The notes beneath the pieces are model-generated. The model saw only the letters and a list, made by a program, of their open reading frames with translations. It was not told the DNA's origin and did no database searches. Positions 6,597-9,366 of a stretch of 9,366 nucleotides of DNA are shown piece by piece (positions within the stretch are counted from its first letter, which is position 1; each line of letters begins with the position of its first letter). The stretch covers positions 1 to 9,366 of the forward strand of contig CAIYXE010000451.1 in NCBI GenBank assembly GCA_903930095.1, in the 5' to 3' direction. Source of the stretch: an uncultured Hyphomicrobiales bacterium (GTDB lineage Bacteria > Pseudomonadota > Alphaproteobacteria > Rhizobiales > Aestuariivirgaceae). Made by a program: the position numbers and the translations under genes.

Positions 6597-8107
6597 CAGT
6601 CCCCGTCCTCGAAGTCCGCGGCGTCTCCAAGTCTTTCCCCGGTGTCAAGGCGCTGGACGACGTCAGCTTCGCCATCGGCCGCGGCGAGGTCGTGGGGCTG
6701 ATCGGCGAGAACGGGGCAGGCAAGTCGACGCTGCTCAAGATCCTCAACGGCGTCTACCAGCCAGATTCCGGCGCCATCTTCGTCAACGGCCAGCAGGTCA
6801 GCGTCGCCTCGCCCCGCCAGGCCTTCGATTCTGGCATCGCCATGGTGTTCCAGGAACAGTCGATCCTGCCGACGCTCACGGTGGCCGAGAACATCTTCCT
6901 CGGCCGTGAAGAGGAATTCCTGCGCTTCGGCCTCATCTCGAAGGCGCGCATGAAGGCCGCGGCGGCCGAAGAACTCAAGAAGGTCCATCTCGACATCGAT
7001 CCCGGCATGCGCTGTGCGGACCTCTCTTTTGCCGCCCGCCAGATGGTGGAGATCGCCAAGGCCCTGTCGCTCAACAGCCGCATCAGGGGCCATGTCACCA
7101 TCCTGCTGGATGAGCCGACCTCGGTGCTGGAGCAGAAGGAAGTGGACCTCCTGTTCCGTATCATCCGCGATCTGCGTGACCGCGCGAGCTTCGTCTTCAT
7201 CTCCCACCGCCTCGATGAGGTGCTGCAGGTCTCCGGCCGCGTCTATGTGATGCGAGATGGCAAGGTGGTGAAGGACCTTCCCTCGAAGGGAACCTCGGTG
7301 AAGGACCTGCATCAGCTCATGGTGGGCCGCCAGCTCCACCATGAATACTACCGTGAGGCCCGGCAGGCCGTGCCGTCCGCAACCGCCGTTCTCGCCGCCG
7401 AGGGCCTGGGCCGCCAAGGCGCCTTCCATGATGTGAGCTTCACCCTCCATGAAGGCGAGGTGCTCGGCATCGCCGGTGTCGTCGGCTCTGGCCGGGAAGA
7501 ACTCGCCCGCTGCCTTGCAGGCCACGTGAGGCCCGATTCCGGCGCACTTGCGGTGGCCGGACGGGCCGTGCGTTTCGCGGCTCCCTATGACGCGACCGCC
7601 GCCGGCGTGGGCCTCGTCCCGGCGGAGCGCAAGATCGAGGGCCTTGTCGCCCCCTTCAGCGTGGCCGAGAACATGACGCTCGCCGCCCTTCCGCGCTTCG
7701 TTTCGAACGGAGCGATCCGCTTTGCCGCCGAGCTTGGCGTGGCGCGCGAGTGGATCGCCCGCCTCAAGATCAAGACGCCCTCGCCTGACACCATGGTGGG
7801 CTCGCTTTCGGGCGGCAACCAGCAGAAGGTGGTGCTCGCCAAGTGGCGGATCGCGGGCGTCAGGGTCCTGATCCTCGATCACCCGACGCGCGGCATCGAC
7901 GTTGGCGCCAAGGAGGATGTCTACGATCTCATCCGGGACATGACGGCCGAAGGCCTCGCCGTCATCCTGCTGGGCGACACGCTGGAGGAGGTGATCGGCC
8001 TTTCCAGCCGCATCCTCGTCATGCGTGACGGTGCCATCACGGCGAGGCTCGAGGCCCCGCCGGGTGGCAAGCCCCAGCAGGTCGAGCTCCTCAGGCACAT
8101 GGTGTGA
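6593..8107 (+). CDS. Sugar-type ABC transporter ATP-binding protein (two NBDs in tandem)
   Basis: Cytosolic ATPase of the RbsA/MglA/XylG class, 504 aa, with two fused nucleotide-binding domains (about 5-245 and 265-500). NBD1 has Walker A GENGAGKST (38-46), Q-loop Q87, Walker B ILLDEP with D173/E174, and H-loop H205 in FISHR. Its signature, however, reads LSFAA (144-148) where RbsA-type proteins have LSxG. NBD2 lacks a P-loop lysine (GVVGSGRE, 295-302), which is normal for this class, keeps LSGGNQQK (405-412), but has LDHPTRGIDVGAK with H430 in the catalytic-Glu position of Walker B. The composite site pairing NBD1 Walker motifs with NBD2 LSGGN is thus canonical, while the other is degenerate on both faces. 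The gene overlaps permease 1 by ATGA and permease 2 by GTGA. It energises import of the substrate bound by the Tat-exported receptor. Confidence 0.94.
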   Translation: MTVPVLEVRGVSKSFPGVKALDDVSFAIGRGEVVGLIGENGAGKSTLLKILNGVYQPDSGAIFVNGQQVSVASPRQAFDSGIAMVFQEQSILPTLTVAENIFLGREEEFLRFGLISKARMKAAAAEELKKVHLDIDPGMRCADLSFAARQMVEIAKALSLNSRIRGHVTILLDEPTSVLEQKEVDLLFRIIRDLRDRASFVFISHRLDEVLQVSGRVYVMRDGKVVKDLPSKGTSVKDLHQLMVGRQLHHEYYREARQAVPSATAVLAAEGLGRQGAFHDVSFTLHEGEVLGIAGVVGSGREELARCLAGHVRPDSGALAVAGRAVRFAAPYDATAAGVGLVPAERKIEGLVAPFSVAENMTLAALPRFVSNGAIRFAAELGVAREWIARLKIKTPSPDTMVGSLSGGNQQKVVLAKWRIAGVRVLILDHPTRGIDVGAKEDVYDLIRDMTAEGLAVILLGDTLEEVIGLSSRILVMRDGAITARLEAPPGGKPQQVELLRHMV

Positions 8108-9051
8108 AGGCGATGCAGCGAAGACTCGATACATGGCTCCCGATCATCGTCCTCGGCGTCCTCGTCCTCGCCGTCGGCCTCTATGACCGGAGCTTCTTCT
8201 CCGCGACCAACATGCTGGAGGTCACCGCTGACACCATGACGCTGTTCCTGATGGCCTCGGGCGTCACCCTGGTGATCATGATGGGCGGCATCGACCTTTC
8301 GGTGCAGGCTGTTGCCTCGATGACGAGCTGCATCCTCGCGGTCTATCTGCCGCATTTGGGCTTCTTCGCCATTCCCGCCGCGGTTCTGGGCGGCATTGTT
8401 GCGGGCTTCGCCGGTGGCTATGTCTCGACGAAGCTCAGGATCCCGTCCTTCATCGCAACACTCGCGGTCAGCGGCGCCGTTCTGAGTGCGGGCTACTGGT
8501 TCTCGGAAACCCGCTCCGTCAACATCCCGGGCGATCTCAGCCAGCAGTATCTGTTCTGGACGGTGGGCGATTTCCTCGGCGTGCCGAACGAGATCTGGGT
8601 CGGCGCCTTCTTCCTCGTCCTGCTCAGCGCCGTGCTGGGCCTGACGCCCTTCGGCCGCATCGTGCGCGGCATCGGCGCGCAGGAACGCGCGGTCATCGCG
8701 TCCGGTATCGACGTCGACCGCGTCAAGATCGCCGCCTACACGCTCTCGGGCACCATGGCGGGCATCGCCGGCGTGGTCATGGCGGCGCGCCTCGGTTCCG
8801 GCTCGCCCACGCTCGCCAATGAGTTCCTGCTCCCGGCCATCGCCTCGATCGTGGTCGGCGGCACCGCCATCACCGGCGGCGTCGGCTCCGTCTGGCGCAC
8901 CTTCGTCGGCGCCCTTATCGTGCAGGTCGTCCGCATCGGCATGACCTTCATGGGCGTCTCCGTCTTCGCCCAGCAGATCGTCTTCGGCGTCATCCTCGTC
9001 GCCGCCGTCGCCGTCACCATGGACCGCACCAAGGTGCTGGTCATCAAATAG
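8104..9051 (+). CDS. ABC transporter permease 2 (RbsC/BPD_transp_2 family)
   Basis: Second inner-membrane permease of the same family, 315 aa, with multiple hydrophobic segments. Family landmarks are VIMMGGIDLSVQAVASM (57-73), LRIPSFIATLAVSG (111-124), FGRIVRGIGAQERAVIASGI (183-202; predicted ATPase-contacting loop), and IASIVVGGTAITGGVGS (246-262). The start is taken as GTG 8104, overlapping the ATPase stop (GTGA); ATG at 8113 is an alternative, but its AAGG would be only about 2 nt away. The end (TAG at 9049-9051) abuts the ribosome-binding site of the next gene. Having a second permease after the ATPase resembles importers such as the ytfQRT-yjfF galactofuranose system in E. coli and supports a two-permease complex. 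No substrate can be inferred from the sequence. Confidence 0.92.
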   Translation: MKAMQRRLDTWLPIIVLGVLVLAVGLYDRSFFSATNMLEVTADTMTLFLMASGVTLVIMMGGIDLSVQAVASMTSCILAVYLPHLGFFAIPAAVLGGIVAGFAGGYVSTKLRIPSFIATLAVSGAVLSAGYWFSETRSVNIPGDLSQQYLFWTVGDFLGVPNEIWVGAFFLVLLSAVLGLTPFGRIVRGIGAQERAVIASGIDVDRVKIAAYTLSGTMAGIAGVVMAARLGSGSPTLANEFLLPAIASIVVGGTAITGGVGSVWRTFVGALIVQVVRIGMTFMGVSVFAQQIVFGVILVAAVAVTMDRTKVLVIK

Positions 9052-9063
9052 GAGCTGCGCCCC

Positions 9064-9366
9064 GTGAACGATCTTTCCATGCCCGCCGCAAATGGTATCC
9101 CGCTCCTCGGCCTCGGCACCTTCCCGCTCTCGGGCGAGGAGTGCTATCGCGCCGTGCGCATGGCAATCGAGCTTGGCTTCCGCCACATCGACACAGCCCA
9201 GATGTATGGCAACGAGACGGAGGTAGGCCGCGCCGTGGCGGACTCCGGCCTGCCGCGCAGCGCCTTCCATGTGGTGACCAAGGTCGATCCCGGCAATCTT
9301 GGTGCTGCCCGCTTTGCCGCCAGCGTGGCGCGTTCGCTGGAACAGCTCGGCAGCGTGCCCGACCTG
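9064..9366 (+). CDS. Aldo/keto reductase, 2,5-diketogluconate-reductase type, N-terminal 101 residues (runs off right edge)
   Basis: NADPH-dependent carbonyl reductase of the aldo/keto reductase superfamily, of the branch holding 2,5-diketo-D-gluconate reductase and many small-carbonyl reductases. The start is GTG at 9064, supported by GGAG at 9051-9054 (9 nt away); an in-frame ATG at 9079 has no better site. Visible motifs are GIPLLGLGTFPL (11-22), FRHIDTAQMYGNETEVGRAV (39-58) with D43 and Y48, and K73 in VVTKVDPG; the tetrad His falls just past the cut. It begins 12 bp after permease 2 and is therefore probably the next gene of the importer operon, which suggests a role in metabolising the imported compound. 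It belongs to a different branch from the reductase at 972-1991, so the two are not recent duplicates. The rest of the operon is unseen. Confidence 0.88.
   Translation, partial: MNDLSMPAANGIPLLGLGTFPLSGEECYRAVRMAIELGFRHIDTAQMYGNETEVGRAVADSGLPRSAFHVVTKVDPGNLGAARFAASVARSLEQLGSVPDL

Noticed and set aside
6509..8134. 541-codon minus-strand open frame opposite the ATPase
   Set aside because: Antisense shadow of the ATPase codons; it shows no conserved motif despite its length.
7921..9270. 449-codon minus-strand open frame opposite permease 2
   Set aside because: His/Asp/Glu/Ala-rich low-complexity translation, as expected from the reverse complement of a hydrophobic membrane-protein gene.

Overview
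The window is high-GC bacterial DNA with tightly packed operons, 4-nt gene overlaps, and gene families typical of Alphaproteobacteria. I infer a Hyphomicrobiales (Rhizobiales)-type genome from overall character; no 16S or other marker is present. There are no RNA genes, mobile elements, CRISPR arrays or long empty stretches; all intergenic gaps are under 200 bp.

Left part, all on the minus strand. The N-terminal 292 residues of a YbaL/Kef-type cation:proton antiporter run off the left edge (1-877). To its right is a four-gene cluster transcribed leftward from about 4240: a TetR-family regulator (3620-4240), an acyl-CoA dehydrogenase (2460-3623), a MaoC-type enoyl-CoA hydratase/dehydratase (2018-2458) and an aldo/keto reductase of the aldose/L-fucose dehydrogenase type (972-1991). 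TetR overlaps the dehydrogenase by 4 nt, the dehydratase follows 1 nt after it, and the reductase follows 26 nt later.

Right part, all on the plus strand and divergent from tetR. A complete RbsABC-class (CUT2-like) sugar-type ABC importer is encoded in the order Tat-exported binding protein (4435-5532), permease 1 (5616-6596), double-NBD ATPase (6593-8107), permease 2 (8104-9051). A second, different aldo/keto reductase starts at 9064 and runs off the right edge. The two permeases are distinct and probably form a heterodimeric channel. A strong hairpin-plus-T-run terminator sits between the binding protein and the first permease and probably sets the high binding-protein to membrane-component ratio.

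The 194-bp divergent region holds the most informative regulatory signal: a consensus -35 TTGACA followed by a 20-bp near-perfect palindrome (9 of 10 base pairs matched) covering the expected -10/+1 region of the importer operon. The adjacent TetR protein is the obvious candidate to bind it. The simplest model is one substrate-induced locus: the importer brings in a carbohydrate-like or polyol-like molecule, the two aldo/keto reductases interconvert hydroxyl and carbonyl groups, and the acyl-CoA dehydrogenase and MaoC hydratase process an acyl-CoA intermediate or attached acyl group. The substrate cannot be read from the sequence. The pairing of beta-oxidation-type enzymes with a sugar-class importer is the least expected aspect of the window. 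A second unusual point is the ATPase, in which one composite ATP site is fully canonical and every recognisable motif of the other is degenerate.
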